Shown: positions 12,272 to 24,779, counted from the stretch's first letter. The stretch is 64,000 nt of DNA from Turritopsis dohrnii (GCA_027922465.2 BQMF02000119.1:682001-746000), one strand, 5' to 3'. Numbers and translations: made by a program. The notes: a model not told the origin generated them from the letters alone.

Positions 12272-12525
12272 TTTTGCGACACGTCACCAACACGTCACCA
12301 ACACGTCACCAACACGTCACCAACTGTAAAGAGTGTTTTCATTGGGAATTGTAACACGTCACCACACGTCACCACTTTTTTTTTATAAGAAGAGTATATT
12401 ATTTTATTACTATCAAAGAAAGTTGGTGACGTGTGGTGACGTGTTATAATTCCCAGTGAAAACACTATTACAGTTGGTGACGTGTTGGTGACGTGTTGGT
12501 GACGTGTTGGTGACGTGTCGCAAAA
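12272..12525. repeat. Palindrome of GACGTG repeats, copy 2 (four units per arm)
   Basis: Same structure as 10552-10794, but left and right arms both have four 11-bp units, so this palindrome is the more symmetric one. Confidence 0.8.
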
Positions 12526-12530
12526 TGTTA

Positions 12531-12961
12531 AATGTAAAGTAAAAGTCAAAGTGAAAGTAAAAGTTTGCTTCGTTTGTCCAAAACTGTTCGTCTTTCTTTC
12601 GATAAGCCTTTGCAAATCCAAGTCTTTGTTTCTTATCCGCTTCTGTGAGGAGGCGTACTCGTATCCGTTCCTTCTCAAAACCCCGCTCGCAGCTTTGTTG
12701 CTTGTTGTGTTACCCAGTCCGGCTTCCTCCTGAATACGCTTAAAGGAAATTGTAGCACTGCCATTCCTGTGTGCCCGTAATGCCCCCTTTCATCATCCCG
12801 TTCCATTCGCGAAGTTGTCTACTTGGGCCTTCCCTTGTTTTTGTGCCGCAAATCTTCCTTCTTTTCCATTGGTATCTTGGCATGGCAGTAAACGTCTCTC
12901 TCTGCAAAGTGCAGATACCTGCCGCAAAGCAACTGACACCAAACTTCTGGTGGAGAACCCT
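12531..12961 (-). pseudogene. Decayed Tc1/mariner-type transposase remnant (unit copy 2)
   Basis: Carries the same frames and breaks as 10800-11230. The lesions predate the tandem duplication. Confidence 0.5.
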
Positions 12962-13369
12962 CAAATCGGACAGATTCTTCCACGGTGATCTTTTACGAGG
13001 TCATGTTTTTTGTCGATATGTTTTGTTTATACCTAAAGTAAAGTAAACAAAATGCTTTGTTGGTGTTTACATTGCAAATAGTATTTCAGATTACCTATTT
13101 GTAACTTTTGTTTATTTATATTCCAAAGTGGTAGCAACAAACAAAACTGTTTTGTAATTCATTCCCACATCCCCACAAACTTGTTTACATTTACATTGTT
13201 TACTTACTGAATAACAGAGACAATAATAACAATAGAAAAGTACACAAATTACATCTGCAACCCTCCAAGTAAAATAAGCAACTTCTAAGTAGTCAGACAT
13301 TACCAAATAAGCAAACGTAAACATTAGAAAATCTATACACAAAATGACTAAGTCATGCAAAAATTCAGA

Positions 13370-13561
13370 CAATCCCGGACAAAATATTGTGGCAAAAGCA
13401 TGAAATTCACGTCATGAGGCCCCCCTTCCCCCACCATCAATGTTATCAATGTTTGTTGGAACCTCTGGCTGGACACAACTCAAAACATTGATGCTGGGGG
13501 AGGGGGTATTTGAATTTTTCATGAAAAACATCAGTTTTGCCACAATTTTTGTCCGGGATTG
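13370..13561. mobile_element. 192-bp palindromic element M, right copy
   Basis: Identical to 9729-9920 and in the same orientation. With it, it brackets the U-U tandem as in a composite transposon. Confidence 0.8.
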
Positions 13562-14203
13562 CACTTTACCTTCACTGAATCCTGATTGCATCATATGAGT
13601 TCAATGATCATTTCTCTTACGGTGTGTAAAATGCATTTGACCAGGACGACGGCTTTCACTAGATATAGGGAGTTATATGGCACATAAAGCTCGTTTATAT
13701 CATCGTAATGTTCGGTCTTAAGGACAAAAGATCTATTTCGTATTTCTATGGCTAATGCTACTCTTCAACATAGCCCTGGTATCTCTTTATGTATGTCAAT
13801 GTGTGATGATGATTATACTGAGGACGTAGTCAAACCTACGCGATTAATTCTACTGATCAGACTGACTGATGATTAGCTTTGAACAAAATTTTGAAATCAA
13901 ACCGAGCATCTTGAGGACTTTTTCAAAACACTGGGGAGTTGATGATCCAGAAATCACCGAAAACTTTGGTTTTAGGACACAGATTCCAATTGATAATAAA
14001 CTTCACTTGATATCAGAAGAACAGTCAGTCAAGTTTGGAATTTTGGTTCGCTTTTTATTATCTAGTTTCATTTTTTAAATAAACGTAAAATACTATTGAA
14101 GTTGTATAGTTACATCTCGAGTTTCAAACAAAAAAGCTAATTAAACCTAAGGTAATCGTAGCTTCCGATTATTTTCAAAGTTAAATACTAGCTTATACAA
14201 AGT
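13562..14203. other. No gene recognised
   Basis: AT-rich spacer. A 69-codon frame starting at 13869 resembles nothing I know and has no supporting splice or repeat context. Confidence 0.4.
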
Positions 14204-14553
14204 TAATTACTTGTTTATAAGCTGTTAATTCAAAAGATACTTGCTTATGTCGGTTGACGTAAACTTGATCATTATTATTCCACAATGAACCTTTCAGTAA
14301 AACTTCAATAACGAACCCTGAATTACTTGTTTATAAGCTGTTAATTCAAAAGATACCTGTTTATGTCTGTTGACGTAAACATGATTGTTATTATTCCACA
14401 ATGAACCTTTCAGTAAAACTTGAATAACGAACCCTGGAATTACTTGTTTATAAGCTGTTAATTCAAAAGATACCTGCTTATGTCGGTTGACGTAAATTTG
14501 ATTGTTATTATTCCACAATGAACCTTTCAGTAAAACTTGAATAACGAACCCTG
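14204..14553 (+). repeat. 117-bp satellite-like tandem repeat, three units
   Basis: Units start AATTACTTGTTTATAAGCTG at 14204, 14321 and 14438 and end with AATAACGAACCCTG. Period 117 bp, only a few differences between units. Confidence 0.9.
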
Positions 14554-15364
14554 GTGTTAATGAACTGTACAGTGTGTCCCTGATTTTTACACCATTCGAT
14601 AGGATTTTATTTATTTTAAAAATATATATTTTGTTCTCTTAAGGGTTTTATTGAAAAATATTCAATTCAATTCAAATATTTATTTGGTTATTTAAGACTT
14701 ACAATAACAACTAGAGGTCATTTCCAAAATAATAACAAGTCAATTGACTGTAAAACACAAGAATTATCAGAAACAAATTTTTAAGCTGTCTCCCGTGTCC
14801 TTCATTCCTCTGAACAAACACCATAGGATGTACAAAATTTTGTAAAAGCCCCCGTTTCACAATTTTTAATTTTGTGATGTGATATTAACTTTAGTGCGTT
14901 CAATAACACCGATGCTACAGTGTGTCTCAAAATGTCTTATCCACCAACTTTCAAGGTGTATTTTTCATTACATGTCTGATAAAATATTATAAATTTTATA
15001 TCACAAGAAAGAGCCTTTCATGCCCTATCCATTAGTAGAAAATGTTTGCCAAAATATTTGTTCTTCAAAAAGATATTGAAAAAAAACTCAACGATTTGGT
15101 TCATTAAATTTTTCTATCAGTCATCTATCAGTTTAAGATAGTCCAAAATTACACCAGAAATATGAATTTTCCAGTGCTTCAGACAACAACATTATTTAGA
15201 TGGAGACATGAAGGAATTACCTTTTTGTGAATAAACGTTTACCTATCAGTTTGTCCGTAGGAAGCAAATTCGTTACCATGGTATTTACTTTACTGCAATA
15301 ATAAGACAAACAATATAATAAAAAAGTAGATAGGGTGACAGATTACTTGATAACTTATAGTGAG
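14554..15364. other. Upstream region of the beta-helix/multi-TM gene
   Basis: AT-rich, no gene. ACAGTGTGTCCC (14570) and ACAGTGTGTCTCAAAA (14921) look like terminal motifs of an element related to the hairpin at 32265, but no matching inverted end was found. Confidence 0.35.
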
Positions 15365-15371
15365 TATAAAA
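15365..15371 (+). promoter_or_regulatory. Candidate TATA box of the beta-helix/multi-TM gene
   Basis: TATAAAA lies 60 bp before the start codon at 15431, leaving room for a transcription start near 15395. It is the best TATA match close upstream. The region is AT-rich, so chance occurrence is possible. Confidence 0.4.
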
Positions 15372-15430
15372 CTTCTTCAGTATTTAGACAGATTTAAAAA
15401 TCTTAGTGTTGTTTGAAGTTTTGAAGAAAC

Positions 15431-18400
15431 ATGTTGAGTAATCATTTGAATAGCTGGTTGGTTTTGTTTGTGCTCTTGTCATTCATCAAATGTAAGAAAC
15501 TCCATGTTTGTCATTTGTTGTTTGGTTATCGATCGAATTTGGTAACGCTACAAAAATTCTACAGGTTATTTGGAGCTAACCGTTTGCTCCATTCTGCTGA
15601 TAAAGCCTTTTGCATTCGTTAAAACCAAAATGGTGGTCAATGATTAATGCTAGTCCTTCTCTCAATTTAATTTTCTTTGGAAAGATTTGTTTTATTGTAT
15701 TCTCGAAGTCTTTGTGTTTTCCTTGGTTGTCATATCTGATTCGACATTTTCATCAGCCAAAACACCTGTAGATATTGACATCAATTGTGATGGACTTAGG
15801 GGATCGGTAAAGGTTGTTTCAATGATGGTTAAAATGTGCTAGACAGCATCTTTGTCCTGCCTAATTCGCGAAGGATTACGATCAGGGTGCTTATACTTCT
15901 AAGGTTGGTAATCAAGATGTTTATGAAAACAGTTTCGTAGTGCTCCTCTGTAGGCTGCGTTAATCTCCCATCTTTTGACCGCATTAACATTTGTGTAGAA
16001 GCCTGTGCATCCTCCAGGTGTCTTTATTCTTGTATTCTTGTATCTTTATTCAAGGTCATTTCAATTACCTTGTCTGTCTCTACTCGGGAAAATTGAGATC
16101 CACCAGTAAGTTGCGCAGCAAAATTACCGTTCATGAAATCTTCGTGAACCTCTGGAAAATCTTCCGGCAACTGCAACATGTCTCCCAGCATAGCAGATAG
16201 ATAACGTGCATAGTTAATATTGTCATAGCAAATGTGTACGGCAAAATGTGTCGGATACATTCAAATAGCAGTTCTCAGATTCCTGCCCTGATTGCATTGG
16301 TGTTTAGCAGTAGTTCAACCATTTCAAGGAAACTCATCCAAAACTTTTGAAGTGGTTTTCCTGCTTTCATCTTTTCTCGACTGACAATGAAGTCGTTAAA
16401 CATCTTTTGGGAAATTTCTTGCTGCCAGAATGCCTCAAAGTCAGGTTTCTCAAGGTTTTATTGAACTGTTATCTGTTGAAGTTTATAATTTCAACATTTT
16501 TTACATTGAAAGTTCATCAATCTTAGCAATTAAGCCTCTGCTGAGGAGTGTAAGATTATAATTAAAATCAGTAAATACATCACTGGGTTACACGAAAATG
16601 TGAAAAATACCATTTATTTCACCAAGAAGATATTAAATTAAGAACATGCACTAAAAAAAACACAAAAAACGATCAAAAAGAAGTCTCTACGGGAGAGAGC
16701 AACAAGAAAGCTCAGTTTGGTTCGCCTTAGTACCCTCATACACTGTCATTGAACAGCTATGAAAATAACACAACTTGCAGATTAAAATAGTACAAAATTT
16801 GGTATATATATATTACTTGTCTTAACTTCTGTACAGTAGACCCTTTATGATGGAGAGTCAGAACTCTTAAATGAAAGACATCTAGGCACCCTATTTCTCC
16901 AAGAATGAAGTACACATGCCCAGAAAGTGTTCCCATATCTAAAAAGCATATATTTTAATCATTATACTTTTTAAAAAGAAAACACAGACCAAAATATTTC
17001 ACAAAATCCCCTAAAATATCCTAAAAATGACGAAAACGGTGTCTCTGCGGGCGAGTGCACCGAAAAAAGATCTTAATTTGCTTTATTCTGGTACCCGAGT
17101 GTATTGGAACTGAGAAACTATCAAAAGAATTATGACTTACATGCTTAAATGTAGAGAATTGTGTAACATTAGAAATACATGTATTTCAAAGATATCAATT
17201 GTCCAAAAACAGAGGCCTTAAGAAGGAGTGCAATAACTCTTACTAAAGACACTTTCAGACCCTCTAACATAGATTTTCTGAAAGCCAATATGATAAGCTT
17301 TCCAACGATATATAACACTACTTTTCCCCAATTTGATACCCATATGGCCCCAATCCCATGGACGATTTGTGTTCATAGCATCCCCATTTTAATCTCCTAT
17401 CTGTTCCAAAAAACTTCATCACGTTTATTCATCTCACAGGCGCATGTTTGTTAAAAACTTCCTTCACTTTACAAAAGCAGTGAAACGAATATACCATTTC
17501 CTTTTATACGTTACAAAAAACGGGATGCGTCACTTAAGTATACATATATTTTTAAAATACTATTTTAGGTCAGGAATTCGGAATTTTCATATCCATTGAT
17601 GGTACTGATAGGAAAACCTGTGGGAGCGCCAAGAATCCTTGTCAATCCTTAAAATATGTGTATCAGGAAAAAGGCAAGTCAAATAATAGAGTAACACTGA
17701 TGAATGGAAAATGTGACAGACACATCATACAGGAAACAATTTTGTTATCAAGCTCTATAACTGTTACAGGAATAAAAAAGAATGGCTGTCGTCCGACTAT
17801 CGCATCAAAAAGGAAAATTCCTTTATTCGATTTAAAAGAAAGCTCGAAACAAATCACTATCTCAATAGAAAACATCAACTTTCTAGATATTGGTCTAATT
17901 ACTGCAGTAAATATATCCGAAGCCGTTAACATCACCATGGCGAATTGCTTCATCAAAACCAATATAAATCAAGTCTTTATGTCCATAAATCTCACAAAGT
18001 ATTTAAAAATTTCTATCCACAACAGTACCTTCATTTCCAGTGGAATTACCATAACAGGTACCCACACGAATCCTTATAGAAACGTCTTTGCTGAAATTAC
18101 GGACTCGAAATTTTCCAATGGCTCCATGATCCAGATCTTCAACGCTGATGCATTTGTTTTTAGTAGGTGTAAATTCAATAGACAAATGGAAAATTACAAT
18201 ATTTTGACAGAAAATGTGAAGCGTCTTGAAATGAATGATGTATGGGTCAAGGATGCGAAAGGCTTTATTAACGCTACAGATTCCACCATCATAATTCATG
18301 GATTGTCAATAGCGAACGTATATGAAAATTTCGATTTGTTTTACTTGAACCACGGTAATTTCAATGTGTCCAATGTTTCCATCATAAATAGCAGATGTCA

Positions 18401-21400
18401 GTCGGTTTTCTACTTCCGTAATGCAAAGTTCATTTCTATTAGTAACTTAGGCATCCAAAACGTAATTAGTAGTCGGGATCTGTTAATGTTTACTAATGTT
18501 GATGATGTCTCTATGGCAGACATCGAAATCTTGAATGGATCAGCTGGTTATGATGTTATTGATGCAGAAAATGGCAGATCAATGTCAATTTCGAACCTGA
18601 CAGTCAAAGGAATAAGAGTATCATTTTCCTTTCTCCATACAGTTAATATTGATAATACTAATATGATGAATATCAAGATCGTAAACGGATCAGCGGGTAG
18701 TCATGGTATTCACGTATATAAGGGTAAATCAGTGTCGCTCTCAGAAATCTCAATCGAACAAACCATAGTAAACTGGTATCACCATTTGTTTTGCATAAGA
18801 CACAGTAATTTCAGGGCCTCCGATGTTTCCATCAGAAATTGCAAATTTGAGTCGGCTTTCTCCTCGGTATCTGCCAAGTTTAGTTCAATTACCAACATCA
18901 ACGTCAAAGATGTATTCAATAGACGAAATCTGTTAAAGTTTAATCGTGTTGATTATGTCTCTATGATAGACATCGAAATCTTGAATGGATCAGCTGGTTA
19001 TGATGTTTTTGATGTAAAATATGGTATATCAGCGTCAATTGCTAACCTGTCAATAATAGGAACAAGAGCATCATATTACTTTCTCCATACCGTTAATGTT
19101 AAAAATACCAATATGACAGACATCAAGATCGTAAAGGGATCAGCAGGTAGTCATGGCATTTACCTGTCTAAGAGTCAATCAGTGTCGCTCTCGAAAATCT
19201 CGATCGAAGAAACAACAATACGGCGGTATTTTTTTTACATAAACCGTAGTATTTTCAGCGCGTCCGGTGTTTCCATCAGAAATAGCACGTGTTGGTCGCT
19301 CTTCAACTCGCGATATTCCAAGTTTAGTTCAATTACCAACGTCAACGTCAAAGATGTAATTAATAGACGAAATCTGTTAAAGTTCAATCATGTTGATCAG
19401 GTCTATATGGCAGACATCGAAATCATGAATAGATCAGCTGGTTATAATGTTGTTGATGTAAAATATGGTATATCAGCGTCAATTTCGAACCTGTCAGTTA
19501 AAGGAGCAAGAGTACGATACTATTTTCTCCGTATCGTTAATGTTACAAATATCAATATGACAGACATCAAGATCTTAAAGGGATCATCGGATAATCATGG
19601 CATTTTCCTATATAACAGTCAGTTAGTGTCGCTCTCGAAAATCTCAATCAAAGAAGTAACAGTGAAGAAAAATTTTCTGATAACTTACATAGCTGATAGT
19701 ATCCATATGAACGAGATTGAGCTCATAAAAGGATCATCGAGTCGTCAGTCTGGTGTTTCCTTACATACCTGTCGATCAGCATCCCTTTCGAAAATATCGA
19801 TCAAAGAATTAAGAGTAAAATGGTCTTTTCTGTTTATTGATCTTGTTGATGATATCAATATGACGGAGATTGAGATCTTAAGAGAATCAGTGGGTCGTTA
19901 TGGTGTTCGCCTGCATATAAGTAGGTCAGCATCACTTTCGAAAGTTGCAATGAAAGAAGTAACAGTAAAGTGGGGTATTCTGAGAGCTGATATAGTTGAT
20001 GATATCCATGTGAAAGATATTGTGATCGTTAACGTATCAGCAGATGCAGGTGGTGTAATAGTATGGAGGACGAAATTATTATTTACTTCCGGAATATTTT
20101 TACAAAATGTGTCATCGTTAAAGGCGTTCTTCAATTTTGAAGAAGTGTACAAAACTACGGTGACGAGTCTACATGTCAGCAATTCGAAAACTTCAGAACT
20201 ATTTTCTACATCATTAAAAAGAAAGGAAATATCAAGAAGCATTCGCAAGATAAAGAATGACCCATTCTCATCTGAAGTTTTCACTGTCACAAAAAAAGAA
20301 TTCCGTAGTTTAAGAAAATATCAGTTAAAGACCTTTACAGAGTATTTTCTAGGAATCCTGGAAACCAATCAAACCGAGTCAAGATTCCATTTAACAAACG
20401 CTTCATTGAAAAATGTGACTTTCGACACAGGCATCAAATCTGTAGATGTTTTATTATGGATGACAGATTTCTCCAAGGATAATTCAATATGTGGAAAGGT
20501 ATATGATGTCAAAGGAGGTGCATTAACACTTTCCCAAAATAACATAATCTGCGATAAAGGTGCCCAAATTTTAAATTCCAACCTGACAATCGCAAAAACA
20601 ACTTTTCAAATCTCGAAATCGGCTTTGTATTTCCGAAATGACAATAAGTACAGTGTTACAGTCAATGTAAAAGATTTTTTTGTCATTTCTACTTCAAAAA
20701 AGGAATTTCCCTTAATCGAAATGAATGCGAGACTTCATGTAAATCCCAGTACCATCAATTATAGTATTTCACTTTCATGTCCAGATAACCGCTATCCATA
20801 TTATGAGCAAAAGACAACTGACTTATCTTATTTAAAGTATTTTTGCAAATCATGTACGAAAGGAACGTACGGATTTACGAATGAACCAGTCAAATTTTTC
20901 ATAAATACAATTTCTGACATTACAAAATATAATGAAACTTTAACAAATTATAATGAAATTTTACCAAATGAAACAGAAACGTTGTCGATACATTACACCG
21001 TAACTAGAAGTAATACAAGATTGCTCTTAAGAAACTCAGCTATAATGTCCTGTAAAATATGTCCAAATGGTGCTACGTGCTTTGGAAAAATTGTCAGCAA
21101 CGACAATTTTTGGGGTTTTCAGAATAAATCGTCTGGGACAGTCAATTTTATTCCCTGTCCCGATGGTTACTGCTGTTCCGACAAAACTAATCCTTGCAAG
21201 TCATTCAATACCTGCAACACACACCGCGAAGGGTCCTTGTGTAGCAAATGTAAACACGGCTATTCATTGGATTATTTTTCAAATGCATGTTTGCTATCAT
21301 CAACCTGTGAACGCCCAATTTATTTTTGGCTTTTATTCATCCTGTCAATACTTTTATACATCTTTGGAGTTGGATATTTAGAAAAATTAAAGAATATTTC

Positions 21401-22844
21401 AAAACTTTTGAAAACCATTATTCACCTGTTCACATGTCATAGATTTTTTGGAAATGAAAAGGAAGAGGATCCAACTACAGGAACTATCACATTTACACGA
21501 TACAATGATATCAGAATTCCCAATAATCATCATGCTGCAATTTCCCAACGTTTCTATCCTAATGAAATCACATCTATTAACGAAGTAGGCGAAGATTGTT
21601 GTCGCTGGTCCGGAGTCTTTAACGTATTAATCAACTTCTACCAGTTAAAACAATTAATGACGATTGAGCTAGGATCTAATTATTCATACTCAGGTATAAA
21701 TACGTTTTTCATTGACTTATTCAATTTGGAAATACTTAAACCGTCTGTGCATCTGTGTCCATCATTGCAATTCAATAATTTTGAGAAGCTTCTACTCAAA
21801 GACTTCTTATTAACCTTTGGAATGCTTGCACCTGTTCTCATTACGGCTGTATCGTTACACATCCTCTCCATACTTTCATCGAAAAGAAACGAACCTTCTG
21901 AGAATCTTAAGAATAGCAATAATGGTGATGAAACCATACATTCCGAGGATATGGAAAACACTATCCAAATAAATGACATCTATGAATCTGACAGTAAACC
22001 GGGCGAGATCTCATTCATAGGACGATGTTATATATGCTTTCTGCGTTTGGTTACCATGAAATATAAGAATTTAGCAACGTTCTCGTTGGTAATGATTCAT
22101 TGTATTGCGGTGGGCAATATCGATGTTTTGTATGTGTTCACGGACATTAAATGTTGGGGTTTTGGTCAGTATGTGTCAGTTGCGTTCCTTTGTTTGTGGA
22201 TTATACCCTTTCCTGTCTCACTCATTCTATCGCTGAAACTTTTAAAAGCAAACCTCATTACCGTTGAACGATTTTTAGTCTTCATGGTACTACCTGTAAT
22301 CGTGCCGCTTTATTATATATTGATTCAACGTGGAGATTTACACTGTCTCAGGGATGATGAAAACAGATTAAAGATGTCAATCGGAGAACTATTCGAACAG
22401 CCTTACAAAAGTGATGGCGATGGAACAATTATCTACTGGCATTCGTGGCTGCTCATTCAAAGGCTATTCATTGCATTTTTAATCGTCTTCTATATCGATC
22501 CTATCTCCCGATTTGCGATAATCTTTCCTATAATGGTTATTTTCCTCTTCATTCAATTGAAAGTGATGCCTTACAAAGATTATTTGGTCAACAACTTAGA
22601 AGCTGTTTCCATGCTGATCCTCTCCATTTTTGCTGGCATTAATATGCTTCGGTCTGTTTTGTATGTTTTCCGTCACGATAATGACAGTTCAATTATTACA
22701 GTGATAGAGACCTATGATGCCATCGATCCTCTATTAAATCCCATCTTATATTTGATCATCCACTTTATTTACAAACATCTGAAAAAGACTTGGAAAAAGA
22801 TTAAATTAGTCGTAATTCATAAGCTTAGGAAAAAAACAGAGTAA
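15431..22844 (+). CDS. Secreted beta-helix ectodomain protein with multi-pass membrane domain
   Basis: Two-exon model: exon 1 (15431-15491) encodes MLSNHLNSWLVLFVLLSFIK, a signal peptide, and ends at a GTAAGA donor after one base of a codon. Exon 2 (17569-22844) follows TATTTTAG and starts with GT, completing a Cys codon. Total about 1,778 residues. The N-terminal GTDRKTCGSAKNPCQSLKYV resembles starts of secreted beta-helix (pectin-lyase-like) domains. Residues ~280-850 are hierarchical repeats with S/N-rich coils such as SVSLSKISIEETT. Next comes a Cys-rich collar (about 20770-21310, with CKICPNGATC, CPDGYCC, CSKCKHGYS), then about nine hydrophobic helices (first at 21313, last near 22780) and a basic cytoplasmic tail. 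Many N-glycosylation sequons support an extracellular ectodomain. No named family recognised; it could be a cell-surface receptor or adhesion molecule. Confidence 0.8.
15750..16440 (-). pseudogene. Decayed repetitive ORF of unknown function, antisense in the intron
   Basis: On the minus strand: FEAFWQQEISQKMFNDFIVS, WMSFLEMVELLLNTNAIRAG, YDNINYARYLSAMLGDMLQL and DKVIEMTLNKDTR, then, after a frameshift at a small duplication (about 16025), TPGGCTGFYTNVNAVKRWEI. I recognise this as a conserved but functionally unnamed protein found in many copies in cnidarian and other invertebrate genomes, probably mobile-element derived. It is broken and lies inside the intron of the beta-helix gene, on the opposite strand. 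Confidence 0.55.
16612..17120. repeat. Two diverged direct repeats in the intron
   Basis: Segments starting about 16660 (AAGTCTCTACGGGAGAGAGC) and about 17030 (GGTGTCTCTGCGGGCGAGTG) share order and context (A-rich lead, GTACCC, a GAACxGxxA stretch). Old duplication of unknown origin. Confidence 0.35.
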
Positions 22845-24557
22845 TATAATGATGGTATTGTCACTTTTCGAAAGTTTGGTCATTTTAACTCCCCATTACA
22901 TTTAGCTGTCTAACTTGTAGAACATCTGTAGATGATTTGTGTATTTATAGGAAAACGAAATTAATTTTTGATTGTCTTATGCCATGTCACAGAAAGTTCT
23001 TAAATAGTTCAAAAGGAATCCAGACTAAACAGTTTTTAATTGTTTTTGATTATTTTGGAATTGAACTTTTCAAAGGGTATTGTTTTCGAAAATTCTCGAT
23101 CGTGGTTGGAAAAACCAATCTTACATTTAAGAGAACTTATTCTTTGCGAGGTAGATATATGGTATACTGGAGGTTTTTTGAGTTTTTATAGTGTCTCCTT
23201 ACAGATATTTCTGAATTAATTAATTCATCTTTTTTCAAATTTCATCAGTTTTACAAGACATAATTATTAGAACTTATCCCGTTGGCGATAGTTTTGTGTT
23301 CGAATTTTTGCAATGGAAGTTTATCTGATATAAGGTCGTCTGAAGACTATTATTTTTTGTGTCGAATGGAAATTGTTGTAAGTATTTACTCTTTCTCTGT
23401 ATAATGGTTTGACATATGAAAACTTTATGTAGAATTTTTTTCTAATATTTCGTAATAATATTTGAAAGTGTTTAGACGTTTTGTTACTCTGATGTAATTG
23501 CGTAAACATTTCAATTTTTGCAGTGTCATTGTCAAATAAAGATTTTTAAATCTCGAGTAAACACTACCTAACTCAAGACCAAATCTTTAACAAGGGTTCG
23601 AAGAAAAGTTAATAAGAGATGAATTTTTTGGAAAATAGATTGGGAACGTTTTATCATGGAGCTTTATGTCAAGTAAATTTTCAAGCTAGCCTAATCAAAT
23701 GCAAAAACGTCAAAATATTTAGATTCAATGTAAATAAACTGTTACATGTTTGTACGTTACAGATGTAATCATACTTAATTGAGTCTGGCACAGTTGCTAA
23801 TCTGTTCAATTGCCACATTTATTGCGTGCAGCAAAGATTTTTATACCTATCTATATGGTTTCTTCTGGTAAAATAGACAACAATCCCATTTGGCTAGGGA
23901 TAACCAGAAGTTTTTATCCTGGAGTCGGTATGATAATCATGTGCAACGCACACATAGCAAGTCATTTTTGAAAGAATGGGAAGAACTGCAACAATGTCAG
24001 CGTAGAATAATTATTTACTTAATGTTAATTTATATAAAACGGTTCTAACTTTACGTGAAAGCCATTGTTTGTTAGTTCAAAGAATCGTGAAAATTTTTGA
24101 TAACTTTTTATTTGCCATGTTGGTACCCATAGAGAGTTGGAAAAGTTGCGAGAAAATTTTAGTAGATTCTGGTTTGCACTTAATTTTATTTAATTATATT
24201 GTCATGTGGTGATGCATTGATTATTTCTTTAACTATATGATTATTTTGTTGTATGACTAATTTTAATCAGCGAAAACAGTTTTTTGAGGGGTTTATATGA
24301 TAATTGGGTTGTGGTTTTCTTTGAATGCCATACTGTTTTTAATTAGAAGCATTTGCTTTGATCATCATTATCAAACTGTATTCAACCACAAGTGCTTAAA
24401 ACAACTCAACGAACTAGGTTGGAAGGAAATTGAAGGATATTGCGTCAGTTCTTCTATCTTCTTATATCATAAGTAAGTTTTGCGTTAGTTTCCGATTAAG
24501 ACAGTAGGTTCTCCCGTCATCTTGTTGTCATCATCCTCCGGGATTATTTATGCAATA
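22845..24557. other. Intergenic, nothing recognised
   Basis: AT-rich spacer after the beta-helix gene. Short open frames at 22937 and 23321 have no family resemblance. The 3' UTR of the upstream gene must lie here, but no single poly(A) signal stands out. Confidence 0.4.
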
Positions 24558-24779
24558 CACCTTTCCCGTATATGATTGCGCAATACTTTTTACCATACTC
24601 CGCCTCGTTTTCGCAAAGGTTGATATGGTAACAGAATGGCACGGGACTCATTTCAGTAATGAGCAATGAGCAATTAGTGTTAATGATTGAGCACGGGAGA
24701 TTTGGTTGTCATGGTATAGCATATTGAAAACGAGGTAGAGCATGATAAAAATATTGCGCAATCAATTACGGGAAAGGTG
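24558..24779. mobile_element. 222-bp MITE, CACCTTTCCCG termini
   Basis: Ends CACCTTTCCCGTATATGATT and rough complement AATTACGGGAAAGGTG, flanked by TA on both sides. Inner inverted segments include GATTGCGCAATA / TATTGCGCAATC. Same family as 48490-48711. Confidence 0.8.

Larger units (their letters stand above)
11641..13369. repeat. 1.73 kb tandem unit U, second copy
   Basis: Repeats 9921-11640 essentially base for base. It is about 11 bp longer because the left arm of its palindrome (12272-12525) has four ACGTCACCAAC units instead of three. Very recent duplication or, possibly, an assembly duplication. Confidence 0.9.

Noticed and set aside
10564..12678. 127-codon minus-strand frames repeated in both units
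   Set aside because: They run through the palindrome repeats; only the upstream 35 or so codons resemble transposase, so the whole frame is not a gene.
17658..22844. Beta-helix protein starting inside the long exon
   Set aside because: No signal peptide would be present, the frame is open back to an AG at 17568, and an upstream exon with matching phase supplies one.
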